Shown piece after piece: positions 19,101 to 27,142 of a stretch of 41,153 bases of DNA. Position numbers and translations under genes: made by a program. The stretch's first letter is position 1, and each line of letters opens with the position of its first letter. The notes beneath the pieces are model-generated. The model ran no database searches and was not told the origin of the DNA. It saw nothing but the letters and a program-made list of their open reading frames with translations. The stretch is taken from assembly GCA_947649935.1 (NCBI GenBank), contig CANSTR010000001.1, positions 70,280 to 111,432 on the forward strand, read 5' to 3'. Source of the DNA: an uncultured Clostridia bacterium. Its GTDB lineage: Bacteria > Bacillota > Clostridia > TANB77 > CAG-508.

Positions 19101-21346
19101 TCAATTTTCATTTTTACGATGCCATTTTCCAAATAAGTTTGATAATTCGCAACACTCAATCCTTCTGCTATAGCCAAATTAATGTCTTGAATTTGAACCT
19201 CTTTGACATACTCTGGAAATACCAACTCGAAACTTGGGTTCACATATAAGTCGCTATCTTCAGTATCATTATTCAATTCGACTTTCATCTGTACGTTTTC
19301 GTTTTTGCTCAATGTATTCAAAATATTGTTATTCAGTACCAGACTTGCTACGGTTTTGCTACTTTCCATCGCTTTTCTAACACTTATTTCTGATAAATGG
19401 TACACATTTTCGTCCTCAGGATATTTCACTGTCGCTGTTACTTTGCTTTCGATTTCGCGAAATGTATTAAAGCTAGCTTTGTCGTAATTTGATTTTCCAA
19501 TCGCTTTTGTATATTCAATACTCAAATTTTGGTCAATGCTGACATTTTTCAACACTACCAAAACGCCATTTGGATGGCTTTCCAAATTAATTTCGCAATT
19601 TTTGTGCGCCTCAATTGTTTCTGCATTTAACATATCCAACAATTCTCGGTTGCTATTGTAGATTTCTATGCTACCACCATGCTCCAAAATATTACGAATT
19701 TCGTTATCATTAAATTTTATTTTTTTATAATAAATATCATTTGTCTCAAAAGCTGTTTGGGCAGCATCTAAATAATTTTCTTTTGTTGTATCCACTGTTA
19801 TTTCTTCAAAAACATCATTTGTCAAAATGTTCAAATTAACCGTTGTCGTAAATTCTGTTTCGTATAATGCAGTTTCTTGATTGTAATTCGCGTTGATTTT
19901 TCCTTTACCAACAGCGTCGCCACTGGTGCTGATGTTATAGCTAATCATGTCACCAATCACTGCTTGAATTTCCTGACTATCTTCTAACGTTTGCTCCAAA
20001 CTACCATTTTCATTGCTACTATATTCTTCTGCCATTACCATAACTTTTTTATCAAATGTATAATTGCCTTCTTCTACAAATCGGTCGTATTTGTAAACAA
20101 TTACATATTCATCCGTTCCCAATGTATTCACAGCCAAACCGTCTTTATCATTGTTGGTATGAATGGTAATTTTTCCGTCATCTTGGTTGTAGTTCCAATC
20201 GTTTTCTGTAAATTCTACGGCTCCTGTGTCTTGCCCTTTGCTTGCCATCAATTTATTCGCAACAATGCTAACGCTACTTGGTTTTTCTCCTTCTAACATT
20301 GGCACTGTGATTTCCAAACTTGTACTTTTCAATGGCAAATAATTTTCATCTTCTGTTTCTCTTTTTAGCGTGACTTTGTTCTCCAAAATGCTGCCTTGTC
20401 TTTCGCCAACTTGATATGCCGAAAATTTTGTATATTCACTTGCCATTTCGATGTCTTTATGATAACACCAACCAATCGAAATTTCATTATGAACACTTTC
20501 TTCGGTTTCCTTCAAATTCACATCAATATATTTTGCCTCAAAGTCAATTCCTACTTTTTGATACAAGTTCGCTGGAGTAATTTCTTCTTTTGACAAATAC
20601 TCAATTTCTACTTCAATTCTAATTTTGTCGACTACATTTTTTACTTCAATCTCATTGTCTGACAATAATTGAACTTGATGTTTTCCCCAAGTTTCTTCCT
20701 TCTCTTCTGTATTCAACATTTCTTGAATGATTTTTTCTTCGTCTACCAATTCCTCTTCTTGTGCTTCATCGGTTTGTTCTTCGGATTCTTGTTCGTCTTC
20801 CTCTTGACTTTCTTCTCTTGGTTCACTGGATCGACTGGTTATATCTATGTACTGTACCGATTTTTCCGGTGCTTCTTCTTCCGTTTCTTGCTCTTGCATA
20901 TTTTCGTTTATTGTATTTTGGCTTTGTATCTCATTTTCAATTTCATTCTTTGTTTCTTCTTCATCCACAGTTTTATCATTATCTTCGGAGTCATCCTGTT
21001 CTGTGATGTCTTTTATTGTCGAAAATTTGAAATTAAGGTCACCTCCATCGACAGAATTCGCTGTTATTTTTCCTTCTCGGATAAATCCTTTCCCGATTTT
21101 CTCAGGCGAAACCTCCAACAACAAAGTCGCTTTCTCGTTCACATCTGACACTTTTTCATCACTTTGGTTCTCCGCATCTTCAAAATAACTGCTCAACTTA
21201 ATATTCGAATTTGCAAAAAATCCATCTGTAATTGATGTGATTCCATCTGTGCTTGCAATCGCTTTCAAGGTTTGACCTGTATAGGTAAACACAATCACAA
21301 AAATAATCAACATACTGACAAATTTTTTTGACCTAGAAAATCTCAT
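16142..21346 (-). CDS. Large exported surface protein with SdrD B-like domain and C-terminal membrane anchor (paralog B)
   Basis: This 1734-residue protein has a signal peptide (hydrophobic residues 11-30). A very acidic Glu/Asp/Gln-rich low-complexity segment lies at about 115-219. Long beta-rich regions follow, with DUF11/CARDB-like repeats at about 1020-1400, an SdrD B-like domain (ISGTTWIDTNQNGIKD) at about 1415-1500, and another DUF11-like domain. A single membrane helix at about 1697-1717 is followed by a basic tail (KDKVWIKKVYR). The C-terminus has the layout of a wall-sorting signal but no LPXTG; the equivalent place reads AKKGE. It is paralogous to the gene at 1-4260 along most of its length. 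First gene of a two-gene unit: its TAG lies inside the ribosome-site region of the giant gene. AAAGGAG is 8 bases before the ATG. Confidence 0.85.
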   Translation of the reverse strand: MRFSRSKKFVSMLIIFVIVFTYTGQTLKAIASTDGITSITDGFFANSNIKLSSYFEDAENQSDEKVSDVNEKATLLLEVSPEKIGKGFIREGKITANSVDGGDLNFKFSTIKDITEQDDSEDNDKTVDEEETKNEIENEIQSQNTINENMQEQETEEEAPEKSVQYIDITSRSSEPREESQEEDEQESEEQTDEAQEEELVDEEKIIQEMLNTEEKEETWGKHQVQLLSDNEIEVKNVVDKIRIEVEIEYLSKEEITPANLYQKVGIDFEAKYIDVNLKETEESVHNEISIGWCYHKDIEMASEYTKFSAYQVGERQGSILENKVTLKRETEDENYLPLKSTSLEITVPMLEGEKPSSVSIVANKLMASKGQDTGAVEFTENDWNYNQDDGKITIHTNNDKDGLAVNTLGTDEYVIVYKYDRFVEEGNYTFDKKVMVMAEEYSSNENGSLEQTLEDSQEIQAVIGDMISYNISTSGDAVGKGKINANYNQETALYETEFTTTVNLNILTNDVFEEITVDTTKENYLDAAQTAFETNDIYYKKIKFNDNEIRNILEHGGSIEIYNSNRELLDMLNAETIEAHKNCEINLESHPNGVLVVLKNVSIDQNLSIEYTKAIGKSNYDKASFNTFREIESKVTATVKYPEDENVYHLSEISVRKAMESSKTVASLVLNNNILNTLSKNENVQMKVELNNDTEDSDLYVNPSFELVFPEYVKEVQIQDINLAIAEGLSVANYQTYLENGIVKMKIDLSGVQTKFSESTLTHGTNLLITADITVDEYVPSRKDQIKMYYYNEGVTNYDAQTKWMVTQNIPEGILRETNGFEVAMIQYAAPSGFVTANAIFNYDGQGANVKSIRQGEKLRKLVTGGEAHIATMELYVANNTGNDGTDVYFMGRVPFQDNYDAITGKALETTVNTQMVSGVMADEKNANVATIYYSVNENATADLEDSNNAWTTEPDNIRDVKTYLIVVDGNVAAGNALRYQYDFEIPANLEENAAIYGSFGAVYNGGETSVADKVGLKTDIRIPIRMKVTSDLEEQVGENRFVNYTVNVKNDGRIPLKNLTFTNAIPEGTTLYEKSTDSYAGNQGYVQRDLTELKWNVAELKSGETWQETYRLKVEANMAGKTISNSFFAQMDDLTQKSNVHELIVTANPLDIEMSQSAEEVSVGEEVIYRVNVTNTTNRTEKNVKLKYTNPEELHVNSIAQINDENSEFTASEGSTENVYIFDALEPGVTKTVYIKQTAKKENTEGVGSKVTVELEDGTVGTNSEVSLKINAIRLKISQTADVENAEVQAGEEIDITLNIENIGQIDAEEIKVTSMLSEYLEPELLEKVGGGGSSMFGYDDQEVNTSIYLDAGETYTVTITATAKENCVGKKIKSKWKISQEDMPDMETDEMKIKIVKPKKEEEEKEESKDGYSISGTTWIDTNQNGIKDEEDSYGGYAQMQLLKDGKVVQETTTDQEGSYVFTGLEEGNYRLVSNYDKDTYSTTSYDTKTVEGQVKSNAYETTEGVAVTESIGVSKQDVENVNIGLIEKEKFDFTITQSIAKATVNVNGKEKEYDYDDLDLAKLAIKPKDLENAIVKIQYKIRVSNVGTVAGKVSSIVDYLPNGMMFNEEENPFWVRGTDGNLYYSGLKDTTIAAKDFQDVTLILQKKMSSDNTGIVSNKAQIANTESNTRLVEAKKNNLASQETIVTAKKGEGLVITITGISILSLIAGFGYLVKTGYWKDKVWIKKVYR

Positions 21347-21383
21347 CGCTATCGCTCCTTTAATTCTATTTTATTTCTCTTCT

Positions 21384-21412
21384 ATATTAGAGCAAAAAAG
21401 CGGTTTTGTAAA
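21384..21412 (-). promoter_or_regulatory. Promoter of the paralog B / giant adhesin operon
   Basis: On the minus strand TTTACA and TAATAT are separated by 17 bases, with a leader of about 30 bases. I see no other promoter before the giant gene, so both appear to depend on this one. Confidence 0.65.
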
Positions 21413-21536
21413 TAGCAAAAAATGGCATTTTCCGCCTTTTTCCGTGTTTTTGCGACAAAGTTTTTTTACGGAAATTACTGGTTCACCAGGAATGTTACAT
21501 TTCAATTAAATTTGCGTTACATTTTCGTAACAAAAG

Positions 21537-21556
21537 TTATCCACATTTTATCAACA
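21537..21556 (+). promoter_or_regulatory. Two DnaA-box-like 9-mers in tandem
   Basis: TTATCCACA (21537-21545, exact match to the TTATNCACA consensus) and TTATCAACA (21548-21556, one mismatch) stand in the same orientation, 2 bases apart. They lie about 80 bases before the small plus-strand genes. Two boxes alone do not make an origin. A DnaA-responsive regulatory site or chance are both possible. Confidence 0.35.
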
Positions 21557-21638
21557 ATTGGATTTTCTGGATTTTTTGTGTCTTTTTTCCATTTTGACAC
21601 ATATATTATTATATAAAAAGGAAAGGAAGGATTTCGAA

Positions 21639-21776
21639 ATGGATAATATGGATATTAACAAATTGTTGTCTGCTATTTCAAAAATGGATAAATCAGAATT
21701 GGAAAAAAACATTTATCGTGCACAACAAATTTTAAATAATTCTGACATTAAGAAAAATATGGATAATCAGGAGTAA
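21639..21776 (+). CDS. Small 45-residue hypothetical protein
   Basis: This ATG-started gene has AAGGAAGGA 7 bases upstream, a good clostridial ribosome site. The ATG at 21639 is preferred over upstream in-frame codons, which lack such a site. The product is short, charged and predicted helical (MDINKLLSAISKMDKSELEK...), without a signal peptide or membrane segment. Its stop is 2 bases before the ATG of the next gene, so the two are almost certainly translated from one message. I recognise no family. I cannot identify a convincing promoter. Confidence 0.6.
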   Translation: MDNMDINKLLSAISKMDKSELEKNIYRAQQILNNSDIKKNMDNQE

Positions 21777-21778
21777 AT

Positions 21779-22186
21779 ATGAACGAAAATTTTAATGACC
21801 TTTTAAGCAATTTTTCAGAAATTCTAAAAGAAAAAGACATTGATTTGAATAACCTAATGGGAAATAACAATGCAAATGACAATAGCGATTGTAACGGCAC
21901 GGAAAACCGTGCCAATACAGACGATTTTTTTGACATCAATATGATTTTAAAAATCAAAGATATCATGAGCCACATGAAAAATGACAACAATCCAAGAAAT
22001 CAGCTGTTGCATTCTTTGAAGCCCTATTTGGAAGACACCAAAAAAGAAAAACTAGAACAATACATCAAGATAGCAAATCTCTTGACTGTTCTAGATTCTT
22101 TCGATGATAAAAATAGTTTCAAATTTTTATCCAATAGTAATTACGATTTTGTTTTGATGCTCATTTTATTTCTGCTAATTTTCTAA
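21779..22186 (+). CDS. 135-residue hypothetical protein, second gene of a small operon
   Basis: AGGAG stands 5 bases before the ATG, overlapping the end of the 45-residue gene. The N-terminal third is helical and acidic, followed by an Asn/Asp-rich stretch (about residues 28-48). Then comes a segment of the form RNQLLHSLKPYLEDTKKEKLEQYIKI (abridged: residues 73-98). An R..LL..LKP.L...K..K pattern of this kind recurs in small uncharacterised clostridial proteins. The last 12 residues are strongly hydrophobic (FVLMLILFLLIF), possibly a tail anchor. The 3' end overlaps the 3' end of minC on the other strand by 12 bases. Function unknown. Confidence 0.6.
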   Translation: MNENFNDLLSNFSEILKEKDIDLNNLMGNNNANDNSDCNGTENRANTDDFFDINMILKIKDIMSHMKNDNNPRNQLLHSLKPYLEDTKKEKLEQYIKIANLLTVLDSFDDKNSFKFLSNSNYDFVLMLILFLLIF

Positions 22187-22786
22187 TTTCTGGATTTCTC
22201 CATCTTTCACACCATAAATTGGGCATCTTTCTTCTTTTTCTGTGATTTCTTTCACCAAATTGGAAATTCTGATTTGAGTTACATCAACTGTATTTGCCGC
22301 AATAATTGCCTTTGTATTTCCATTGGCACCACTATGCGCAACGCCTCTGAGCGTTCCCAATACGACAATATTTCCGCCAGCCACAATTTCTGCGCCAGAA
22401 TTTACATCTCCGCAAATCACAATACTTCCAACATATTCCTCTTTGTTACCAGAACGAATGGAATTATAAATGTACTTAGTTTCTGACATTTCAGTTTCCA
22501 CTTCAAACGTTTTTTTAATGGCATGCAAACCTAAAAGGTCAGAAGGCTCATCAAATCTCACTTCTACATCAATTTCAGATTGGATGACTTTCTCAATCAT
22601 CGCTCTTTCGCTCTCTGTAAACAACTTTCCACTTACGCGAATTGGCACTTTCGAATTTTTGTAAAAATCCTTCAATTTCGGCAACTTTTCCTCCAACTCA
22701 TGCACAATTTTCGTATTATCTGCTTGCACATTCATATTCAAAATAATTTCTTCCGTCGTTTGCTTAATTCTAATATTGTTTAACAT
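22175..22786 (-). CDS. minC: Septum site-determining protein MinC
   Basis: This 203-residue protein's C-terminal half is the MinC beta-helix: GSIVICGDVNSGAEIVAGGNIVVLG followed by LRGVAHSGANG (about residues 117-155, quoted in part). The N-terminal half is the less conserved FtsZ-inhibitory domain. MinC blocks FtsZ ring assembly away from mid-cell and normally acts with MinD. It is the last gene of the radC-mreC-mreD-mrdA-minC unit, 14 bases after mrdA. No minD or minE follows: the next genes run in the opposite direction and the 3' end overlaps one of them by 12 bases. The length is slightly shorter than the usual 210-230 residues. Confidence 0.93.
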   Translation of the reverse strand: MLNNIRIKQTTEEIILNMNVQADNTKIVHELEEKLPKLKDFYKNSKVPIRVSGKLFTESERAMIEKVIQSEIDVEVRFDEPSDLLGLHAIKKTFEVETEMSETKYIYNSIRSGNKEEYVGSIVICGDVNSGAEIVAGGNIVVLGTLRGVAHSGANGNTKAIIAANTVDVTQIRISNLVKEITEKEERCPIYGVKDGEIQKLEN

Positions 22787-22800
22787 TTCTTACATCCTTT

Positions 22801-24951
22801 CTAATGAATTTGTTCTGTTTCGTTTTCCGCTGCCATATCTTCTTGCACATATTGCATATTCATTCCAAAATATTCTGCAATCACTTCTCTTACTACTTCT
22901 GCTGTATACGAACCATGTTTTCCGTTTTCAACAACAACAACAACCGCAATTTCTGGTTTATCAAATGGAGCAAATCCCACAAACCATGCGTTTACGTCTT
23001 TTGTGCTTGTTTCTGCCGAACCCGTTTTTCCACCAACCATAATGTCAAAGTCTGAAAAGAACGAATAGGCTGTTCCGCCTTCATCTGTTGTAACAGATTT
23101 CATTCCCTCTAACACCGTTTGAATCGTTTCTGGATTAATCTGCAAATCTTCTCCGCTACTTTCTCCTATCCCCAATTTCTGGCTAGTAAACTGCTTGATT
23201 TCCGACTCTGGAACTTGCGTTCCGTCTGAATGAATCACACTTTTGATAATACTCAAATCAATTTTATGTCCGCCATTCGCCACCATCGAAATATATTTTG
23301 CCATTTGCACTGGCGTAAAATCATTGTAACTTTGCCCAATCGACGCACTCAGCGTATCACCAATGCCCCAACTTCTTCCTTTGCTATCTGTCACACTTCT
23401 GCATGCCAAAGTTCCTGCTTTTTCGTTGTACAACTCAATTCCTGTCTTTTGTCCCAAGCCAAAATAACGCGCATATTTTTCCAAATTATCAATTCCCATT
23501 CTAGTACTTACTTCATAAAAGAAATAGTTACACGATTTTTCAATTGCCCCTGTCACATTTAGGGGACCATGCCCTCTTTTGTAAGTATTATAATACCAAC
23601 AAGCTGGATGGTAATTCGGGTCAGAGGTATAATAAGGTCCACTATCGTTAATTCTTTCCGATGTACTAACCACGCCTGACTCAAGCGCTGCAATCGCTGT
23701 AATCATTTTAAACGTCGAACCTGGCGCGTACGGATTCTGAATGCAACGATTCCACAAGGGATGCAAAGAACTGTTGTTGTATTCATTGTATTTTTCATTG
23801 CTAATACCATTGTAAAAAAGTCCTGGCTCGTAATCTGGATAACTTGCCATTGCTAAAATTTCTCCTGTGTTTACATTTGTCACCACAACTGCTCCACCTT
23901 TGGCATCAGACTGTTCTGAAAATCCGCCAGCGCGAATTTTATTGATATTGGCTTCCAACATATCTTCCACTTTTGATTGCAAATTCGAATCAATGGTCAA
24001 AACAACATCTGAACCACCAATTGCTTCTTTGGCTGTATATTCGCCCGTGATAGCACCATCTACAGACATATCAATCTGTTTGGTGCCATCTTCGCCTCGC
24101 AAATATTCCTCAAACACTTTTTCAATTCCTGTTTTTCCTATTTTGTCATCTGCCTCATACTTATAATCGTCGCCATTTGCCGCTAATTCATCTTGGTCTG
24201 GCTTGGAAATTCTTCCCATATACCCCAAAATATGAGACGCCAAATTGCCTACATGATATTTTCGAATTGGCTCAATGACAATATTAACGCCAGTCAATTC
24301 CTCACTTCTTTCCTGCAATTGCACGGCACTATTTCTAGAAATCTCACTCGAAATCTCGATGGATTTTGTCGTGGAATATCCTTTTGTTGTGATACCATAT
24401 CGAATGGCTAAAATGCGACGAATGTCATGAATATCGTCTGTCTTAATCTTGTATTTATCTCGCATTAAATAAAACGCTTCCTCTGCCGATGCTGCCTCCG
24501 GAATTTTATATTTCGTTTTCCACTGCGCCAATTCTTCATCAGAAGAAAAATGATATTCAAACGGCTCAATGCTAATTGGAAATGTATCTAAATAGGAATC
24601 CCCATTTTTTTCCAAAATGTTTGTCATCAATAAAATGGAATGATTTAACTGCTCATCATCCACCTTAGTTTTATACATTTCTAGAGAAAAACTCATATCC
24701 GTACTCACCAAACGATTGCCAGAACGGTCCAAAATACTGCCTCTTGCCGCCTCAATTGTTGACTCTCTGGACAATCTTGTATCCGAATCCTCTCGATACT
24801 CTTGTCCATTGATGATTTGCAAATCAAACAAGCGAACCAATATCACAACTGCAATCACATAAACAATCACAGATATCACATTAAATCTAAAATTCAACTT
24901 TTCTAATTCGGTTTTCTCGTTCTTGAACTTCGTTTTTCTCACCTCCTCCAA
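22801..24951 (-). CDS. mrdA: Penicillin-binding protein 2 (elongasome transpeptidase)
   Basis: This 716-residue protein has one membrane helix at about 24-42, then a PBP dimerisation domain (RGSILDRSGNRL) and a transpeptidase domain. All three active-site motifs are present: STFK with Ser412, SCN with Ser473, and KTG with Lys642 (GGKTGSAET). It cross-links peptidoglycan during side-wall growth with MreC/MreD. The start is uncertain. The frame opens with TTG at 24951, and GTG at 24942 is the next candidate. A strong GGAGGAGGTGAG lies over codons 2-5, too close to either for ideal spacing. It lies 12 bases after mreD. Confidence 0.95.
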   Translation of the reverse strand: MEEVRKTKFKNEKTELEKLNFRFNVISVIVYVIAVVILVRLFDLQIINGQEYREDSDTRLSRESTIEAARGSILDRSGNRLVSTDMSFSLEMYKTKVDDEQLNHSILLMTNILEKNGDSYLDTFPISIEPFEYHFSSDEELAQWKTKYKIPEAASAEEAFYLMRDKYKIKTDDIHDIRRILAIRYGITTKGYSTTKSIEISSEISRNSAVQLQERSEELTGVNIVIEPIRKYHVGNLASHILGYMGRISKPDQDELAANGDDYKYEADDKIGKTGIEKVFEEYLRGEDGTKQIDMSVDGAITGEYTAKEAIGGSDVVLTIDSNLQSKVEDMLEANINKIRAGGFSEQSDAKGGAVVVTNVNTGEILAMASYPDYEPGLFYNGISNEKYNEYNNSSLHPLWNRCIQNPYAPGSTFKMITAIAALESGVVSTSERINDSGPYYTSDPNYHPACWYYNTYKRGHGPLNVTGAIEKSCNYFFYEVSTRMGIDNLEKYARYFGLGQKTGIELYNEKAGTLACRSVTDSKGRSWGIGDTLSASIGQSYNDFTPVQMAKYISMVANGGHKIDLSIIKSVIHSDGTQVPESEIKQFTSQKLGIGESSGEDLQINPETIQTVLEGMKSVTTDEGGTAYSFFSDFDIMVGGKTGSAETSTKDVNAWFVGFAPFDKPEIAVVVVVENGKHGSYTAEVVREVIAEYFGMNMQYVQEDMAAENETEQIH

Positions 24952-24963
24952 AGCCCTTTTCTT

Positions 24964-25497
24964 TTAAAAATAACGCGTCAAAATATTATTTTTCTTGAAT
25001 GTACGGTCAATGCTATAACTCGTTTTTTGAATCATTGGGTAAAATAAGATGGTTAGCAATATGTTATAAATCACTTCAATGAGCAAAATTTTCACGAAAT
25101 AGAAAATCTCGACATCAAACTTTAAAATGATAGAACTGATAGCATAATAGCCCACCTCAAAAATAATCGTCGAAATCGCCACCATAATGATAATCGTAAT
25201 CTTATTTTCCTTGGAAAAATTGCGGTCGAAATACGCTCCCAAATAGCCAACCACACACAACATCAAAGCTGTTATGCCAATGGTTTTTCCGTAAATCAAA
25301 TCAATGATTAAACCGCCCATCACGCCAAACGAAATGCCTGTCATCACATTGGCTGAAAGCCCTATAAACAAAATGTAAATCACAAATAAATTCGGCATTA
25401 CGCCTGCTATAGTAAATCCGTGAAACACATTTGCTTGTAGAAAAAATATAACAAAATAGGTAACGATTAACAAGAGAATGGTTGATGTTTTCCTCAT
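24964..25497 (-). CDS. mreD: Rod shape-determining protein MreD
   Basis: This 177-residue membrane protein has about five hydrophobic helices and the MreD pattern of an N-terminal helix followed by a PNLFVIYILFIGL segment. It works with MreC to link the cytoskeleton to peptidoglycan synthesis. Position between mreC and mrdA is decisive. AAAGGA stands 11 bases before the ATG, a rather long spacing. Gaps are 21 bases after mreC and 12 bases before mrdA. Confidence 0.9.
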   Translation of the reverse strand: MRKTSTILLLIVTYFVIFFLQANVFHGFTIAGVMPNLFVIYILFIGLSANVMTGISFGVMGGLIIDLIYGKTIGITALMLCVVGYLGAYFDRNFSKENKITIIIMVAISTIIFEVGYYAISSIILKFDVEIFYFVKILLIEVIYNILLTILFYPMIQKTSYSIDRTFKKNNILTRYF

Positions 25498-25518
25498 TTC
25501 TATTCCAATCCTTTCGTG

Positions 25519-26334
25519 TTAATTATTAATGACTAAAACCGTATCAACCATAGAAAAATCAACGGCTGGTTTAATCGTGGCGTAACGGTCTGTCACATTG
25601 CTTGTTGTGATGATTTCCTCGATGGTTCCAATCAAAATTCCTTTTCTGTACACTTCCCCTAAGCCAGATGTGTACACATTGTCCCCCTGAATCAACTCGG
25701 CTCCTGTTGGAATATACGATGCGCGCAAAATTTGGTTATTTTCCAACGTTCCTTTGCAAATAATGCTTTCTTCTGTTGTGCTAATGTTGCAACTTACCGT
25801 GCTTGCTGCATCCACGATGACTTGCACTTTAGCTGTATTCGCAGTTGTGGAAATTACATGCCCCACCAAGCCTTTATCCGCAATCACCGTCATATTCACT
25901 GCTACACCATCGTTTTCTCCAACATTGATGACCAAATCACTACTGAAATTGCTAACATCTTTGTTAATGACATACGCAGGAATCGTATTATAATCCGCAT
26001 ATTTCTGCGTCAAATTCATGTATTCTTGCATAATGGCATTGTCTGCCTTAATGCTTTCTAGCTCTCGTAGCTGTGTTTCCAGCTCACTATTACGATTTCG
26101 CAAGGTTTCATTTTCTGTTTGCAAACTTTTGATATCCGCAAAATAAGCCGAATTTCCTTGTATTTTATTCTTCAAATCCGTTATCACTCTTTGCACAGGA
26201 GTTACAATGGAACTAACCACGCCTTCTAAAAACGACACTTTATCTAAATTAACATTAGAAAGAAATATCAACAAAACTAATATAATAAGCGTCACCACGC
26301 CCCCTAATATGTTGGATTGCTTATTTCTATTCAT
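25519..26334 (-). CDS. mreC: Rod shape-determining protein MreC
   Basis: This 271-residue protein has a membrane helix at about residues 9-27. A coiled coil at about 63-110 (ENETLRNRNSELETQLRELES) is followed by the beta-barrel region with the typical DKGLVGHVISTT and YTSGLGEVYRKGILIGTI motifs. MreC organises PBP2 and MreD in the elongation machinery. An in-frame ATG 6 bases upstream (26340) is only 1 base after AGGAG, so the ATG at 26334, 7 bases after it, is chosen. The gene directly follows radC. The mreB gene that usually separates the two is absent here. Confidence 0.94.
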   Translation of the reverse strand: MNRNKQSNILGGVVTLIILVLLIFLSNVNLDKVSFLEGVVSSIVTPVQRVITDLKNKIQGNSAYFADIKSLQTENETLRNRNSELETQLRELESIKADNAIMQEYMNLTQKYADYNTIPAYVINKDVSNFSSDLVINVGENDGVAVNMTVIADKGLVGHVISTTANTAKVQVIVDAASTVSCNISTTEESIICKGTLENNQILRASYIPTGAELIQGDNVYTSGLGEVYRKGILIGTIEEIITTSNVTDRYATIKPAVDFSMVDTVLVINN

Positions 26335-26355
26335 TTCCATTCTCCTTTCACAAGC

Positions 26356-27036
26356 TTATATGGCACTATGATAATCTCCATCACCAATAATCACATGGTC
26401 CAGCAACTGAATTCCCATCAAATTCGCACAAGTATTGACTCGTTTGGTTGCCTCAATATCTTCTTTGCTGGGCGTAGAATCTCCACTTGGATGATTATGC
26501 ACTAAAATAATTTTAGGAATTTGCTGTTTGATTGGCTCTGCCAAAATTTGCTTGACATCAAAAAGTAGCATGCCATCTTTTCCAGTTGCAATATCCAAAA
26601 TTTTCTGAACCACATTTTGATTATTCAACATCATCAGTTTCAAAATTTCTCGTTTCTCAAATCGCATTTCTGGCATCAGCAAATTGGCGACATCCTTTTT
26701 CGTCTTAATCACTACTTTATTCATATTAATTGGTTTTGCCATTCTCTTAGCAATCTCGCCCAATGTCTTTAATTCAATGGCTTTTATTTTCCCGATTCCA
26801 TTAATTTTCATTAGTTCGTTAATCGATATTTGTTGTAAAAATCTCAAATCATTTGCATCTTCCTTTGAGCCTAGGGCAATTACTTGTCTTGCCAAATCTA
26901 ATGCTGTTTTATCCTTCGTTCCCGTTTTGATAATAATCGCTAATAATTCGCTATTACTTAGCGCCTCTTCGCCATAAGTCAACAATTTTTCATAAGGTCT
27001 TTCTGACATTGGCAAAGTCTTCATTTTCGCAGTCAT
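26356..27036 (-). CDS. radC: RadC family JAB-domain protein
   Basis: This 226-residue protein has an N-terminal RadC region (LLAIIIKTGTK), a helix-hairpin-helix (INGIGKIKAIEL, about 78-89) and a C-terminal JAB/MPN metalloprotease-like domain. The latter has the complete metal motif H180-N-H182-P-S-G-D186. The family's biochemical role is not settled; the old link to DNA repair is disputed. It is the first gene of the mre operon, as in many Bacillota, with AAGGA 5 bases before the ATG and a clear promoter at 27087-27115. Confidence 0.94.
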   Translation of the reverse strand: MTAKMKTLPMSERPYEKLLTYGEEALSNSELLAIIIKTGTKDKTALDLARQVIALGSKEDANDLRFLQQISINELMKINGIGKIKAIELKTLGEIAKRMAKPINMNKVVIKTKKDVANLLMPEMRFEKREILKLMMLNNQNVVQKILDIATGKDGMLLFDVKQILAEPIKQQIPKIILVHNHPSGDSTPSKEDIEATKRVNTCANLMGIQLLDHVIIGDGDYHSAI

Positions 27037-27086
27037 ACTTATCCTTTCCGTCCATTTTAATTCCCCAGCATAACTTAATCTTATCT

Positions 27087-27115
27087 ATTATATCGCGATA
27101 ATCTGTTTTTTTCAA
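27087..27115 (-). promoter_or_regulatory. Promoter of the radC-mreCD-mrdA-minC operon
   Basis: On the minus strand TTGAAA and TATAAT are separated by 17 bases. The leader is about 45 bases. No internal promoter was noticed between radC and minC; the gaps there are 12-21 bases. Confidence 0.7.
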
Positions 27116-27142
27116 GTGATTTTAGTACATTTTTCAATATTT

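Noticed and set aside
20669..21188. Plus-strand frames of 81-159 residues rich in Phe/Ser/Leu
   Set aside because: They are antisense to the Glu/Asp-rich segment of paralog B; GAA/GAG codons read backwards give Phe/Ser/Leu runs.
21537..21556. Replication origin
   Set aside because: Only two DnaA-like boxes are present, and dnaA, dnaN, gyrB or an AT-rich unwinding element with box clusters are not. Kept only as a possible regulatory site.
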